A DNA stretch of 64,000 bases, taken from NCBI RefSeq assembly GCF_003337575.1, contig NZ_QPJM01000003.1, positions 392,167 to 456,166 on the forward strand. Direction: 5' to 3'. Shown piece by piece: positions 27,122 through 37,247 of the stretch; within the stretch, counting starts at the first letter, position 1; every line of letters starts with the position of its first letter. The notes beneath the pieces are model-generated. The model searched no databases, was not told the origin of the DNA, and saw nothing but the letters and a program-made list of their open reading frames with translations. The position numbers were made by a program, and so were the translations under genes. This stretch comes from Phyllobacterium bourgognense. GTDB lineage: Bacteria; Pseudomonadota; Alphaproteobacteria; Rhizobiales; Rhizobiaceae.

Positions 27122-27298
27122 ACTCGGTTGAATAGTTTAAATATTTCCCGGAACCTGAGTTTATCGAGTGATGGCAGCAGGTGTTTTGCCTCACTGCCTA
27201 ACTCGTCACCGTAAAGCACAAGCTGCGATGCAGCAAGCTGATGAAAAAATGTGCAAATTGCATAGTTTATAGACAGAGATTGTACGCCAGTAGCTGGC

Positions 27299-28102
27299 TC
27301 AAGCATTCAGACGCTGGGTTAGAGCCTGTGCTGCCTGCGGGGCGTGCACTTTGCCTTCGTGGATGAAATAGACGAAAACATCGCGAGGCTGCTTTTCCGG
27401 GTGCTGCGTCGGAGAGGCCAGTGGCAGGTCATCCGGTACAACACCTTTTGCCCACTGTTTGACACGATCTGCCCACTTGTCGAGCGCCTTGGCAGGGTAG
27501 GCGGTTTCGATGGCATCATCACCCTTCTGCAGGCGGGCATAGACGAAATCAGCGGTCACATCGGCAATTTCCGGATATTCGAAATGTTCGGCATAAACCA
27601 CTGCCACGCCGTTCTTGCGGGCCAGCGCTACAAAGTCGGGATCGATGAAGGACGCATTGCGGACCTCAACCGCGTGGCGCAGGGGGAGGCCGGATTCTTT
27701 CTTCGGAAGGAGATCGAGAAAGGCGCCGAAATCATCCGCGTCGAATTTCTTTGTTGGCGCAAATTGCCAGATCAGCGGTCCAAGCCGGTCGCCCAACTCG
27801 GCAATGCCGGATTTGACGAAGCGCTGCATCGACTCGCCGGCTTCGGCAAGAACACGGCGATTGGTGACAAAGCGATTGCCCTTGACCGAGAAAACGAAGC
27901 CATCCGGCACCTGTGAAGCCCATTTGGCGAAAGTTTCGGGTTTCTGCGTACCGTAATAGGTGCTGTTAATCTCGATCGTCTGCAGATGCTGGCCTGCATA
28001 TTCGAGTTCCTTGGCCTTGGAGAGGCCCTTTGGATAAAAGGTGCCGCGCCAAGGCTCGAAAATCCAGCCACCAATGCCCGCCCTTATAGTTCCGCTGGTC
28101 AT
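27299..28102 (-). CDS. DUF72 family protein
   Basis: The 267-residue product starts MTSGTIRAGIGGWIFEPWRG and contains the DUF72 stretches YAGQHLQTIEINSTYYGTQ and RHAVEVRNASFIDPDFVAL. The family forms a TIM-barrel-like fold with resemblance to endonuclease IV-type barrels; its activity is unknown. The ATG at 28102 has GGAGGAG upstream. The reading frame continues into uvrA without a stop, but that part is out of frame with uvrA and is not coding. It follows uvrA by 22 bases. Confidence 0.88.
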   Translation of the reverse strand: MTSGTIRAGIGGWIFEPWRGTFYPKGLSKAKELEYAGQHLQTIEINSTYYGTQKPETFAKWASQVPDGFVFSVKGNRFVTNRRVLAEAGESMQRFVKSGIAELGDRLGPLIWQFAPTKKFDADDFGAFLDLLPKKESGLPLRHAVEVRNASFIDPDFVALARKNGVAVVYAEHFEYPEIADVTADFVYARLQKGDDAIETAYPAKALDKWADRVKQWAKGVVPDDLPLASPTQHPEKQPRDVFVYFIHEGKVHAPQAAQALTQRLNA

Positions 28103-28124
28103 CTTCTCTCCTCCCTGAAGAAAG

Positions 28125-31046
28125 CTATTCTGCCGCGGCTTGCGCCTTGTGCCCTGGACGACGGCGCAAAAGCTCCCTGAGGAACTGGCCGGTATAGGAG
28201 CGTTCGGCCTCGACGATATCCTCCGGCCGCCCAACAGCCACGATCTCACCGCCGCCGTCGCCGCCATGTGGTCCAAGGTCGATGACCCAGTCCGCCGTCT
28301 TGATGACTTCGAGATTGTGCTCGATGACGACGACTGTGTTGCCTTGGTCGACGAGTTCGTGCAGCACTTCGAGCAGCTTCGCCACGTCGTGGAAGTGCAA
28401 GCCGGTGGTGGGTTCATCGAGAATATAGAGCGTACGGCCGGTCGCCTTGCGTGACAATTCCTTGGCGAGCTTGATGCGCTGCGCCTCGCCGCCCGACAAG
28501 GTATTTGCCTGCTGGCCGACGTGGATATAGCCGAGGCCGACCTTGGCCAGCGTCTGCAGCTTGTCGCGCACGGCCGGGACAGCGGCAAAGAATTCCGCAC
28601 CTTCCTCGACGGTCATGTCGAGAACATCAGCAATCGACTTGCCCTTGAACAGGACCTCGAGTGTTTCGCGATTGTAACGCTTGCCGTGACACACATCGCA
28701 AGTGACATAGACATCCGGCAGGAAGTGCATCTCGATCTTGATCACACCGTCGCCCTGGCACGCCTCGCAGCGTCCACCCTTGACGTTGAACGAGAACCGG
28801 CCGGGCTGGTAGCCACGCGCTTTTGCTTCCGGGAGACCGGCAAACCAGTCGCGGATCGGCGTAAACGCACCCGTATAGGTTGCGGGGTTCGAGCGGGGCG
28901 TGCGGCCGATCGGCGACTGGTCGATATCGATGACCTTGTCGAGAAATTCCAGTCCGTCGATGCGGTCATGATCAGCCGGGTGCTCGCGCGAACCCATGAT
29001 GCGGCGCGAGGCGGCCTTGAACAGCGTTTCGATCAGGAATGTCGATTTGCCGCCGCCGGACACGCCGGTAACAGCCGTGAACGTGCCGAGCGGAATTTCC
29101 GCCGAGACGTTCTTCAGATTGTTGCCGCGCGCGCCGACGACCTTGATGCGCTTCTTGTTGATCTTGCGCCGTTCGGAAGGCACCGCAACTTCGATCTCGC
29201 CGGACAGATACTTGCCGGTCAGGGATTTCGGGCTGGCCATGATATCGGCAGGCGTGCCTTGCGCAATGATCTCGCCGCCATGGATGCCCGCAGCAGGGCC
29301 GATATCGACGACATAGTCAGCGGTGAGGATCGCGTCCTCATCGTGTTCGACGACGATGACCGTGTTGCCGAGATCGCGCAGGTGGCGCAGGGTCTTCAGG
29401 AGCTGCTCATTATCGCGCTGATGCAGGCCGATGGACGGCTCATCAAGCACATAGAGGACGCCGGTCAGGCCGGAACCGATCTGCGAGGCTAATCGGATAC
29501 GCTGGCTTTCACCACCGGATAGCGTACCGGAATTGCGCGACAATGCCAGATAGTCGAGCCCGACATCGTTGAGAAAGCGCAGGCGCTCGCGGATCTCCTT
29601 GAGGATGCGCGCGGCAATCTCCGTCTGCTTTTCATTGAATGTCTTGTCGATGTCGCTGAACCACGCATCCGCATGGCGAATGGATTTCTCGGTCACCTGA
29701 CCGATATGCAAACCGCCGATCTTGACCGCAAGGGCCTCGGGCTTGAGCCGGTAGCCATTGCAGGCAGGGCAGGGCGTACCTGACATGAAACGCTCTATCT
29801 CCTCGCGCGACCAGGCGGAGTCCGTTTCTTTCCAGCGGCGCTCCAGATTGGGAATGACGCCTTCGAACGGCTTGGTAGTGCGATAGGAACGCAGGCCGTC
29901 ATCATAGGCGAACTGCACCTCGCGGCTTCCCGTACCGTAGAGAATTGCTTTCTGGGCTTCCTCGCTCAGGTCGCGCCAACGATCAGCAAGTTTGAAACCA
30001 TAGGCTGCACCCAGCGCATCCAGCGTTTGGTTGTAGTAAGGCGAGCTCGACTTCGACCACGGAGCGATGGCTCCGCCTTTAAGAGTAAGGCTTTCGTCTG
30101 GCACGATCATCGTCGGATCGATGGCCTTTTGTGTGCCGAGACCATCGCAGGTCGGGCAGGCGCCGAAGGGATTGTTGAACGAGAACAGGCGAGGCTCGAT
30201 TTCAGAGATCGTAAATCCCGAAACCGGGCAGGCAAACTTTTCCGAGAACATTACGCGCTCGTGCGTATCGTTCTTGGATTTGTTGGCGGATTCGCTGGCC
30301 GTTTCATCGGCTGGAAGCGGCTTGTCGGCAAATTCCGCGACAGCAATGCCATCAGCAAGTTTCAGGGAGGTCTCGAGGCTGTCGGCGAGGCGCGCGGACA
30401 TATCGGGCCGCACGACGATGCGGTCCACCACCACATCGATGTCGTGCTTATATTTCTTGTCGAGCGCCGGAACATCGGCGATCTCGTAGAAAATGCCATC
30501 GACCTTGACGCGCTGGAAGCCGCGCTTCTGCAGGTCGGCGAGTTCCTTGCGGTATTCGCCTTTCCGGCCGCGAACAATCGGGGCGAGAATGAAAAGGCGC
30601 GTGCCTTCTTCGAGCGCCAGAACGCGGTCGACCATCTGGCTGACCGTCTGGCTTTCGATCGGCAAGCCGGTTGCCGGCGAATACGGGATGCCGACGCGCG
30701 CATAGAGCAGGCGCAGATAGTCGTAGATTTCTGTAACAGTGCCTACCGTCGATCGTGGGTTGCGGCTGGTTGTCTTCTGCTCGATGGAAATCGCCGGCGA
30801 CAGGCCGTCGATCTGGTCGACGTCAGGCTTCTGCATCATTTCAAGAAATTGCCGCGCATAGGCGGACAGGCTCTCGACATAACGCCGCTGCCCTTCGGCA
30901 TAGATCGTATCGAACGCGAGCGACGACTTGCCCGACCCTGAAAGGCCGGTCATGACAATCAGCTTGTCGCGCGGCAGATCAAGATCGATGTTCTTCAAAT
31001 TATGTTCGCGGGCACCGCGAATGGAAATGTACTTCTGATCGCTCAT
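28125..31046 (-). CDS. uvrA: Excinuclease ABC subunit A
   Basis: The 973-residue protein recognises DNA damage and loads UvrB. It has two ABC ATPase modules: Walker [15 protein letters not shown] at residues 34-47 and [14 protein letters not shown] in the second half, two LSGGE signature sequences, and zinc fingers including CPACNGYRL and CEACQGDG paired with CDVCHGK. A near-perfect alphaproteobacterial SOS box lies 150 bases upstream, so LexA control is expected. It is divergent from ssb. Confidence 0.98.
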   Translation of the reverse strand: MSDQKYISIRGAREHNLKNIDLDLPRDKLIVMTGLSGSGKSSLAFDTIYAEGQRRYVESLSAYARQFLEMMQKPDVDQIDGLSPAISIEQKTTSRNPRSTVGTVTEIYDYLRLLYARVGIPYSPATGLPIESQTVSQMVDRVLALEEGTRLFILAPIVRGRKGEYRKELADLQKRGFQRVKVDGIFYEIADVPALDKKYKHDIDVVVDRIVVRPDMSARLADSLETSLKLADGIAVAEFADKPLPADETASESANKSKNDTHERVMFSEKFACPVSGFTISEIEPRLFSFNNPFGACPTCDGLGTQKAIDPTMIVPDESLTLKGGAIAPWSKSSSPYYNQTLDALGAAYGFKLADRWRDLSEEAQKAILYGTGSREVQFAYDDGLRSYRTTKPFEGVIPNLERRWKETDSAWSREEIERFMSGTPCPACNGYRLKPEALAVKIGGLHIGQVTEKSIRHADAWFSDIDKTFNEKQTEIAARILKEIRERLRFLNDVGLDYLALSRNSGTLSGGESQRIRLASQIGSGLTGVLYVLDEPSIGLHQRDNEQLLKTLRHLRDLGNTVIVVEHDEDAILTADYVVDIGPAAGIHGGEIIAQGTPADIMASPKSLTGKYLSGEIEVAVPSERRKINKKRIKVVGARGNNLKNVSAEIPLGTFTAVTGVSGGGKSTFLIETLFKAASRRIMGSREHPADHDRIDGLEFLDKVIDIDQSPIGRTPRSNPATYTGAFTPIRDWFAGLPEAKARGYQPGRFSFNVKGGRCEACQGDGVIKIEMHFLPDVYVTCDVCHGKRYNRETLEVLFKGKSIADVLDMTVEEGAEFFAAVPAVRDKLQTLAKVGLGYIHVGQQANTLSGGEAQRIKLAKELSRKATGRTLYILDEPTTGLHFHDVAKLLEVLHELVDQGNTVVVIEHNLEVIKTADWVIDLGPHGGDGGGEIVAVGRPEDIVEAERSYTGQFLRELLRRRPGHKAQAAAE

Positions 31047-31487
31047 ATGTGTTTGCCTTTGAGAGGGCGCGCTATTTGGAAGGAGTTATGGCCCTCAGCG
31101 AGCGGCTTTCCTATATTTAGAAAGTCTTCTCGGCTTTACGAGGTCAAACCCTGTTGGAATCACCATAGCCATGTTGACATTGTTAGAGCAAGTGATAGAA
31201 CAAAAAAAGAACAAACTGTGGATGCTCTACTGACATAGTGCTGACAGGGTATGAAAGCAGACGTGTTCGTACGTTGTCTGTAAAAAACCCGGTGCGTTGC
31301 GGTTCGTGGCTGGGCTGGAAGCGCGACAAGTCTCCTGACAAATCTGGCAGGAGGGTTTTGGTGGCTGTCGATGCGGACGTGACCCGGGACTGTATATTGT
31401 GGATAGCGGTAATCAGTTGCCCCGTCTTGAATGCGGCTTCTGTATGATGGCGCAAATTTTAAAAGCGGAATTTATGGAGTTCAGATC
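31047..31487. other. uvrA-ssb intergenic region
   Basis: This 441-base divergent region carries no convincing gene on either strand. Its main feature is the SOS box at 31198-31212; the remainder should hold the promoters of both genes, but no good -35/-10 pair was picked out by eye. Confidence 0.7.
31198..31212. promoter_or_regulatory. LexA (SOS) box
   Basis: GAACAAAAAAAGAAC is a perfect match to the alphaproteobacterial LexA site GAAC-N7-GAAC (GTTC-N7-GTTC on the other strand). It lies 152 bases upstream of uvrA and 275 bases upstream of ssb, so it most likely controls uvrA and may also affect ssb. Confidence 0.85.
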
Positions 31488-32003
31488 ATGGCAGGCAGTG
31501 TCAACAAGGTCATTTTGGTAGGAAATCTTGGCGCTGACCCGGAAGTCCGGCGGCTCGGTTCGGGTGATCCGGTCGTCAACCTTCGCATTGCGACGTCGGA
31601 AAGCTGGCGCGACAAGAACAGCGGCGAGCGCAAAGAAAAGACCGAATGGCACAGCGTCGTTATCTTCAACGACAATCTCGCCAAGGTTGCCGAGCAGTAT
31701 CTGAAAAAGGGCATGAAGGTTTACCTGGAAGGTGCTCTGCAAACTCGCAAGTGGCAGGACCAGACGGGTAACGACCGCTATTCGACAGAAGTAGTGCTGC
31801 AGAAGTTCCGTGGTGAATTGCAGATGCTTGATTCACGCGGTGAAAATGCTGGCGGTGGACGTTCGTTCGATAACAATTCGGGACGCGGCCAGGTATCGGA
31901 CAATGAGGGTTCGGATTTCGGCCGTTCCAGTGCGTCGTCGAGCAGTTCATCGAGTGCAGGCGGCAATTTCTCGCGCGATCTCGACGACGAAATTCCGTTC
32001 TAA
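31488..32003 (+). CDS. ssb: Single-stranded DNA-binding protein
   Basis: The 171-residue product has the OB-fold DNA-binding domain in residues 1-112 ([20 protein letters not shown], then [19 protein letters not shown]), a flexible glycine- and serine-rich linker with a nine-serine-rich block, and the conserved acidic tip DDEIPF that recruits repair and replication partners. The ATG at 31488 follows TGGAG and gives the family start; an earlier in-frame codon at 31431 is rejected. Divergent from uvrA. Confidence 0.97.
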   Translation: MAGSVNKVILVGNLGADPEVRRLGSGDPVVNLRIATSESWRDKNSGERKEKTEWHSVVIFNDNLAKVAEQYLKKGMKVYLEGALQTRKWQDQTGNDRYSTEVVLQKFRGELQMLDSRGENAGGGRSFDNNSGRGQVSDNEGSDFGRSSASSSSSSSAGGNFSRDLDDEIPF

Positions 32004-32048
32004 GATACCATCCAATAGAACACCAAATGAACGAAACAGCGCCCAGTC

Positions 32049-32495
32049 ATGATCAGTGATCTGGGCGTTTATGCTGGGCTATTCGCAATAGCCTTCGCTG
32101 CGGCGACGGTGCTTCCGATGCAATCGGAGGCGGCACTTGCTGGACTTCTCCTCAGCAATTCATATTCGCCGGCTGCGCTGATAGCGGTAGCCAGTATCGG
32201 CAACGTCCTTGGCTCGGTGGTCAACTGGCTGCTTGGCCGCGGCATTGACAAATTTCGCGACCGCAAATGGTTTCCCGCCAGCCACGCGCAACTCGATCGC
32301 GCCGCCTCCTGGTATCATCGCTATGGCAGGTGGACGCTGCTCTTGAGCTGGGCTCCGATCATTGGCGATCCGCTGACGGTGGTTGCCGGTGTCTTGCGGG
32401 AACCCTTGCCGAGTTTTCTGATTCTCGTGACAATCGCAAAGACCATACGTTATCTGGTCGTCTTCATTCTGGCGCGGGGGTGGGAATTCATATGA
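32049..32495 (+). CDS. YqaA/DedA-like small membrane protein
   Basis: The 148-residue inner-membrane protein has four hydrophobic spans and the YqaA features [19 protein letters not shown] and [18 protein letters not shown], then [18 protein letters not shown]. The family is related to DedA/SNARE-associated proteins, possibly lipid scramblases or transporters; its role is unproven. No clear ribosome binding site is present, and the ATG lies in the loop of a 7-bp hairpin (CGCCCAG at 32040, CTGGGCG at 32061), so translation may be controlled. Confidence 0.82.
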   Translation: MISDLGVYAGLFAIAFAAATVLPMQSEAALAGLLLSNSYSPAALIAVASIGNVLGSVVNWLLGRGIDKFRDRKWFPASHAQLDRAASWYHRYGRWTLLLSWAPIIGDPLTVVAGVLREPLPSFLILVTIAKTIRYLVVFILARGWEFI

Positions 32496-32577
32496 AAGGC
32501 AAAGAGTGGCGTCAAGATTTCGCCATGTCTTGCATGACGATGACCTCGTTAATCCTGACACTAATTCCGGAGTTCCC

Positions 32578-33210
32578 ATGAACGGACCCAGCCCAGAAAA
32601 CAAGCATCCCATGCAAGGGTTCCCTCAGGTGTGTTTTATCAAGAACACGATCTCCAACCCCAACATTATCGTTGGAGACTATACGTACTACGATGATCCG
32701 GAAGATTCTGAGGGTTTTGAAAAAAACGTCCTGTATCATTTCCCCTTCATTGGCGACAAACTGGTCATTGGAAAGTTCTGTGCTTTGGCCAAAGGTGCAC
32801 GCTTCATCATGAATGGTGCAAACCACAAGCTTTCAGGCATATCCACCTATCCCTTTCAGATATTCGGCAATGGCTGGGAAAAGGTCATGCCGCAACCAGG
32901 CGAACTGCCATACAAGGGCCACACTATCATCGGCAATGACGTATGGATTGGCTATGAGGCGTTGATTATGCCGGGCGTCAGCATCGGCAACGGCGCTATC
33001 GTTTCGTCGCGTTCGGTTGTCACCGCCGATGTCCCGCCTTATACGATCGTAGGCGGCAATCCGGCCAAGGCGATCAAGAGCCGTTTTGAACTCGATGTCG
33101 TTCGCAAGCTCGAGGTGGTGGCCTGGTGGGATTGGCCCGTCGAAAAGATCAGCCGTAACCTGCAGCACATCGTTTCCGCTGATGTTGACGCGCTGAGTGC
33201 CTGTACGTGA
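32578..33210 (+). CDS. Hexapeptide-repeat acetyltransferase, Vat/CatB type
   Basis: The 210-residue product is a left-handed beta-helix acetyltransferase: [20 protein letters not shown] and the loop [18 protein letters not shown] carry the xenobiotic acetyltransferase pattern, with the likely catalytic His in NGANH. Relatives acetylate chloramphenicol or streptogramins, but many chromosomal members have unknown natural substrates, so a resistance role should not be assumed. The ATG at 32578 follows CCGGAG. Confidence 0.87.
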   Translation: MNGPSPENKHPMQGFPQVCFIKNTISNPNIIVGDYTYYDDPEDSEGFEKNVLYHFPFIGDKLVIGKFCALAKGARFIMNGANHKLSGISTYPFQIFGNGWEKVMPQPGELPYKGHTIIGNDVWIGYEALIMPGVSIGNGAIVSSRSVVTADVPPYTIVGGNPAKAIKSRFELDVVRKLEVVAWWDWPVEKISRNLQHIVSADVDALSACT

Positions 33211-33219
33211 TGACAGCCC

Positions 33220-33627
33220 TCAAGGATGCATCCTGGCGCCCTTGGTAATCTTGTCGACCAGTTTCTTGTCGGCCCGCATGGCGATGCCGACAACCTTCGC
33301 ATCGTCCGGCGCGAATTGCGCAAAGACAGCGCGGTTGGCCGCGTCGTGGCCGGTCGAAAACATCTCTTCGATATAGAGACACGTCTTGATGTCGCGTTCG
33401 AGCGAACGGCGGTGAATATTTGAAATCGCTGCCTGATCGGCAGCCAGCACAATCACAGGCTGAATGGAAAGCGGATTATAAGTGTTCCCGGCCCTGTCAC
33501 GATAGGGCTCGCCGATCACGTCCGGCGATTGCGCAACAATGCCGCTTGTCAGAAACGCCGTCACATTCAATGCCTGCCATGGGGCCATGTCGTTTCGCAA
33601 CACGATTGCAATTTTGGTATCGAACAT
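33220..33627 (-). CDS. DUF2000 family protein
   Basis: The 135-residue product begins MFDTKIAIVLRNDMAPWQALN and fits DUF2000, a small family with a peptidyl-tRNA hydrolase II-like fold and no established activity. The end KKLVDKITKGARMHP is typical. It is divergently paired with an AraC regulator, 37 bases apart, which suggests it is that regulator's target. Confidence 0.8.
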   Translation of the reverse strand: MFDTKIAIVLRNDMAPWQALNVTAFLTSGIVAQSPDVIGEPYRDRAGNTYNPLSIQPVIVLAADQAAISNIHRRSLERDIKTCLYIEEMFSTGHDAANRAVFAQFAPDDAKVVGIAMRADKKLVDKITKGARMHP

Positions 33628-33664
33628 CGATATAATTCTCCGTCAGTCATGGAAGAGTGAATTT

Positions 33665-34558
33665 ATGCAAGACGTTTTAGGCGAAGAGGCCGCGCGTGGT
33701 CTTGGACGTTTGTGCAAACTTCCCGTGCAGGACGCCATTACATCTGCGCCGTCCAATCCGGGCCTCGAGCGCATCGAAGCACGGTTTGCCGGGGATGCTT
33801 ATGATTTGCACAGGCACGACACCTATGCGATCGGTGTGACGCTGCACGGCGTGCAAACGTTCTGGTATCGCGGAGAACGGCGCTACAGCTTGCCTGGCAA
33901 TATCATCGTGATCCATCCGGACGAGATGCATGATGGCGCCGCAGGCACCGATGATGGCTTGCGCTATCGCATGCTCTATCTGGAACCGGCGCTGGCATTG
34001 CAATCACTGGGCGATCGCCAAGGTGCGCTGCCATTCGTCAACGATCCTGTCATTGCTGATCCGGCGCTACATGGTGCCTTGGCTGCGGCTCTCAGCAATC
34101 TCGACGAGGAGTTGGATGAACTACTGGTCGACGATGTCGTTTCACAGCTGACCCTCGGCTTGGCGCGGCATGCAAGGGAGCGTGCCCGACCATTAGGCGC
34201 GCCGGCGATCCGGCAAACGCAATTGGCACGCGATTATCTCGAAGAGCACGCCTTGCGCCTTGTACGATCAGATGAGCTTGAAACGGTAAGCGGGCTTGAT
34301 CGCTACGCTTTATCCCGGCACTTCCGTACACTCTACGCCACGAGCCCCCATCGCTTTCTGCTGATGCGGCGCTTGCAACGGGCCCGCGAAATGATCAAGA
34401 CGGGCGAACCGCTTGCCGGAATCGCGGTGGAAACGGGATTCACCGACCAAAGCCATCTCAACCGGCAATTCAAGAAAGCCTTCGGCATGACACCCGGACG
34501 TTGGGCTGCACTGATTGGCGTCGAACCTCCAAGAGACCTCTCGATAACTCATCCCTGA
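33665..34558 (+). CDS. AraC-family regulator with cupin domain
   Basis: The 297-residue product has a cupin N-terminal domain (DLHRHDTYAIGVTLHGVQ and LPGNIIVIHPDEMHDG) and a C-terminal double helix-turn-helix (LETVSGLDRYALSRHFRTLY, then LAGIAVETGFTDQSHLNRQF). It resembles the other AraC protein at 16790-17596 in layout. It is divergent from the DUF2000 gene across a 37-base gap that must hold both promoters. The ATG at 33665 is chosen over upstream in-frame codons that overlap the divergent gene. Confidence 0.87.
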   Translation: MQDVLGEEAARGLGRLCKLPVQDAITSAPSNPGLERIEARFAGDAYDLHRHDTYAIGVTLHGVQTFWYRGERRYSLPGNIIVIHPDEMHDGAAGTDDGLRYRMLYLEPALALQSLGDRQGALPFVNDPVIADPALHGALAAALSNLDEELDELLVDDVVSQLTLGLARHARERARPLGAPAIRQTQLARDYLEEHALRLVRSDELETVSGLDRYALSRHFRTLYATSPHRFLLMRRLQRAREMIKTGEPLAGIAVETGFTDQSHLNRQFKKAFGMTPGRWAALIGVEPPRDLSITHP

Positions 34559-34632
34559 TCGGTATTTCATGCAATTGTCGCATGGCAATCGGTCTGTTAG
34601 ACAGGTCTCGGTCTGCGCATCGGAGCCTCATC

Positions 34633-35934
34633 ATGACTGAAATCCAGACGCCACCCCACACCAAACACCGCCTTGTCGTCGTCGGCGGAGGTTTCGGCGG
34701 CCTGGAGGCTGTCTATAATCTCCGAAATGTCGATATCGACATCACAATCATCGATCAGCGTAACCACCATCTGTTCCAGCCGCTGCTGTATCAGGTCGCG
34801 ACATCGACATTGGCCACCTCCGAAATTGCCTGGCCGATCAGGCACCTTGTGCGGAAGTACAAGAACGTCAAGACCTTGCTCGGCACTGTTGAAAGTGTCG
34901 ATACAGCTGCCCGGACTGTATCAACCGCGGACGGCGAGACAATTCCCTATGACACACTGGTGCTGGCGACCGGCGCACGCCACGCCTATTTCGGTCACGA
35001 TGATTGGGAGCCGTATGCACCCGGTCTGAAGACGCTCGAAGACGCCACCATGATCCGCCGGCGCATTCTGACCGCGTTTGAAAAGGCCGAGCGCGAACCG
35101 GATCCTGCCAAGCGCATGGAGTATCTGACCCTGGTGATCATTGGCGGTGGGCCGACAGGGGTCGAGATCGCCGGAACAATAGCCGATCTCGCGCGTGATA
35201 CGCTGAAGGGTGATTTCAGAGTGATAGATCCCGCAGAGGCGCAAGTGGTGCTGATAGAGGGTGGCCCCCGCGTGCTGCCTGCGTTCAGCGAAGATATGTC
35301 GGCTTATGCGAAGCGAGCACTGGAGAAGCTGGGCGTGACTGTTCATCTCGGCCATCCGGTCACAGAATGTCATGCTGACGGCGTTGAATTCGGCGGCCAG
35401 TCGCTGCGTGCCAGGACCATCATCTGGGCGGCCGGCGTGCAGGCGTCTCCCGCTGCTAAATGGCTGAGCGCGCCATCCGACCGAGCTGGGCGCGTTGTCG
35501 TCAATCCCGACCTGACTGCGCCGGACCGTCCCGAAATATTTGTGATCGGCGACACGGCGACCGTTTCGAATGGCGGCAAGGGCACTGTGCCGGGCATTGC
35601 CCCCGCAGCAAAACAGCAGGGTAAGCACATCGCTGAAACCATCAAGGCAAGGCTCGGCGGCGATCAGACGTCGCGGCCCTTTGTGTATCGCCACGCCGGC
35701 GATCTCGCGACGATCGGCAAGCGGGCGGCGGTTACCGATTTCGGCTGGATCAAGCTGAAAGGCTATCTCGCCTGGTGGCTCTGGGGGCTGGCACATATCT
35801 ATTTTCTTATCGGCGTGCGCAATCGACTGGCCGTGGCGTTGAGCTGGCTGTGGATTTCCGTCAGCGGTGTTCGCAGCGCACGATTGATCACGCAAAGGGA
35901 TGCCGCGGATGGAACCGAAGCAGGGTCGCGCTGA
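34633..35934 (+). CDS. ndh: Type II NADH dehydrogenase
   Basis: The 433-residue flavoprotein carries two dinucleotide folds, VVVGGGFGGLEA near residue 15 for FAD and LVIIGGGPTGVEIAG for NAD(P)H, plus the family motif HHLFQPLLYQVATSTL. The C terminus has aromatic amphipathic segments (KGYLAWWLWGLAHIYFLIG) that fit monotopic membrane binding. It oxidises NADH to feed quinone without pumping protons. The ATG at 34633 gives the normal start; the frame extends upstream into the AraC gene. Confidence 0.9.
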   Translation: MTEIQTPPHTKHRLVVVGGGFGGLEAVYNLRNVDIDITIIDQRNHHLFQPLLYQVATSTLATSEIAWPIRHLVRKYKNVKTLLGTVESVDTAARTVSTADGETIPYDTLVLATGARHAYFGHDDWEPYAPGLKTLEDATMIRRRILTAFEKAEREPDPAKRMEYLTLVIIGGGPTGVEIAGTIADLARDTLKGDFRVIDPAEAQVVLIEGGPRVLPAFSEDMSAYAKRALEKLGVTVHLGHPVTECHADGVEFGGQSLRARTIIWAAGVQASPAAKWLSAPSDRAGRVVVNPDLTAPDRPEIFVIGDTATVSNGGKGTVPGIAPAAKQQGKHIAETIKARLGGDQTSRPFVYRHAGDLATIGKRAAVTDFGWIKLKGYLAWWLWGLAHIYFLIGVRNRLAVALSWLWISVSGVRSARLITQRDAADGTEAGSR

Positions 35935-35944
35935 ATTGGTTGCC

Positions 35945-36361
35945 ATGCGCTCCCTGTGGTGGTTCCTTTCGGCGGCGATGGCTCTGGCATTGCCCAGTTT
36001 GACGCCGGCATTGGCATCAGAACAGACTTGCGGCAAAAGCGAACCGATCTATTCGACAAGAGAAATCGGTTCGGCGCTGCTCGCCTGCTGGGACCGCCCA
36101 ACAGGCGCCGAAGATATGGGCGTGACATTGCGCTTTGCATTGCGGCGGGATGGCACGGTCATTGCGCTGCCGCGTGTCACTTTTAGAACGCCGGGCGGCG
36201 ACCGCGTCATCCAGGAGGCGTTCGTGTCTTCGGCGCTGGAAACCGTCAACAAGGCCGTCCCACTGTCGATCGCCCCCGAACTTGCTGAGATCATCGCAGG
36301 CAAGCCTTTGACAGTCGTTTTCGGCGATGGCGTCGATGTCCGAATAAGCCCGGGTTATTGA
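35945..36361 (+). CDS. Exported protein of unknown function
   Basis: The 138-residue product has a clear signal peptide (MRSLWWFLSAAMALALPSL with cleavage near ALA-SEQ) and then VTLRFALRRDGTVIALPRV, EAFVSSALETVNKAVPLSI, reminiscent of the TonB/TolA C-terminal fold. Two cysteines may form a disulphide. In-frame starts at 35900 and 35909 also exist and would overlap ndh. It may be coupled to ndh, since they lie on the same strand. Function not known. Confidence 0.65.
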   Translation: MRSLWWFLSAAMALALPSLTPALASEQTCGKSEPIYSTREIGSALLACWDRPTGAEDMGVTLRFALRRDGTVIALPRVTFRTPGGDRVIQEAFVSSALETVNKAVPLSIAPELAEIIAGKPLTVVFGDGVDVRISPGY

Positions 36362-36364
36362 CTG

Positions 36365-36994
36365 TCAGCTGTTGACGAGGGTCCTGATGCCGTCTGCCAC
36401 GAACTGAACGGCGAGGGCGGCGAGAATTACGCCGAGCAGTCTGGTCAATATCGAACGGCCTGTTTCGCCAAGAAAACCGTCGATACGCTCGGCAAGGAAA
36501 AACACAGCATAGCACGAGGCGATGCAGATCAGGATTATGCCGATCAACGCCAGTCGCGATGTGGCGCTCGAGAGCGTTCCAGCCAGAAGAATGGTTGCAG
36601 AAATCGCGCCTGGACCGGCGATCAACGGTATCGCCAATGGAAAAGCCGCGATATTGCGGATGTGATCCTTGGTAATCGCAACCTCTGCGCTTTTCTCCTT
36701 GCGCTCGTTACGCCGCTCAAAGATCATCTCGAAGGCTATCCAGAAGAGAAGCAGACCACCCGCGATGCGGAAAGCACCGAGCGTAATGCCGAAGAGGGCA
36801 AGTATCTGTGCACCGGCAACTGCAAAAACGGTGAGAACGATAAATGCCGTGAGGCTGGACCGGAGAGCAACCTGGCTGCGTTCCGCCCGGTTCATGCCCG
36901 TCGTCAGGGCCAGAAACAGCGGTGCGAGACCCGGCGGATCGATCGTAACCATGAGCGTCACAAAGGCATTGAGAATGGTGTCTGAGTACGCCAC
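36365..36994 (-). CDS. marC: MarC-family membrane protein
   Basis: The 209-residue inner-membrane protein has six hydrophobic spans and the MarC-family stretches VTIDPPGLAPLFLALT and FPLAIPLIAGPGAISATILL. The family was once tied to multiple antibiotic resistance but its role is unclear. It is convergent with the exported unknown protein, with only three bases between the two stops, and divergent from gyrA. Confidence 0.9.
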   Translation of the reverse strand: MAYSDTILNAFVTLMVTIDPPGLAPLFLALTTGMNRAERSQVALRSSLTAFIVLTVFAVAGAQILALFGITLGAFRIAGGLLLFWIAFEMIFERRNERKEKSAEVAITKDHIRNIAAFPLAIPLIAGPGAISATILLAGTLSSATSRLALIGIILICIASCYAVFFLAERIDGFLGETGRSILTRLLGVILAALAVQFVADGIRTLVNS

Positions 36995-37247
36995 GATTTT
37001 GCTTTTCTTTTCTGTTTAAAGCTGCACCAACCCAACTGTTATCCCGGATTCAACCTACCGGATTCGGTATCCAACGTCGAGAAACATGCGATTCAGACCA
37101 GAAGTTTTTCACCGCATGAGAAATGCCATTTTATCCCATTGATTTCAAAGGGTTTTCAGCTGTGTATTAACGTGCCGTTTATTGGCTTTTGGCTTGAAAA
37201 GCCTCTATAAGATCAAAGATTGATTCTATCCGAAAGATGAGTGCCTC

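Noticed and set aside
28521-29492. 323-codon + strand frame inside uvrA
   Set aside because: It lies wholly antisense to uvrA, whose motifs are intact throughout.
31238-31447. 69-codon frame in the uvrA-ssb gap
   Set aside because: It starts with GTG, has no ribosome binding site, and its composition is not protein-like.
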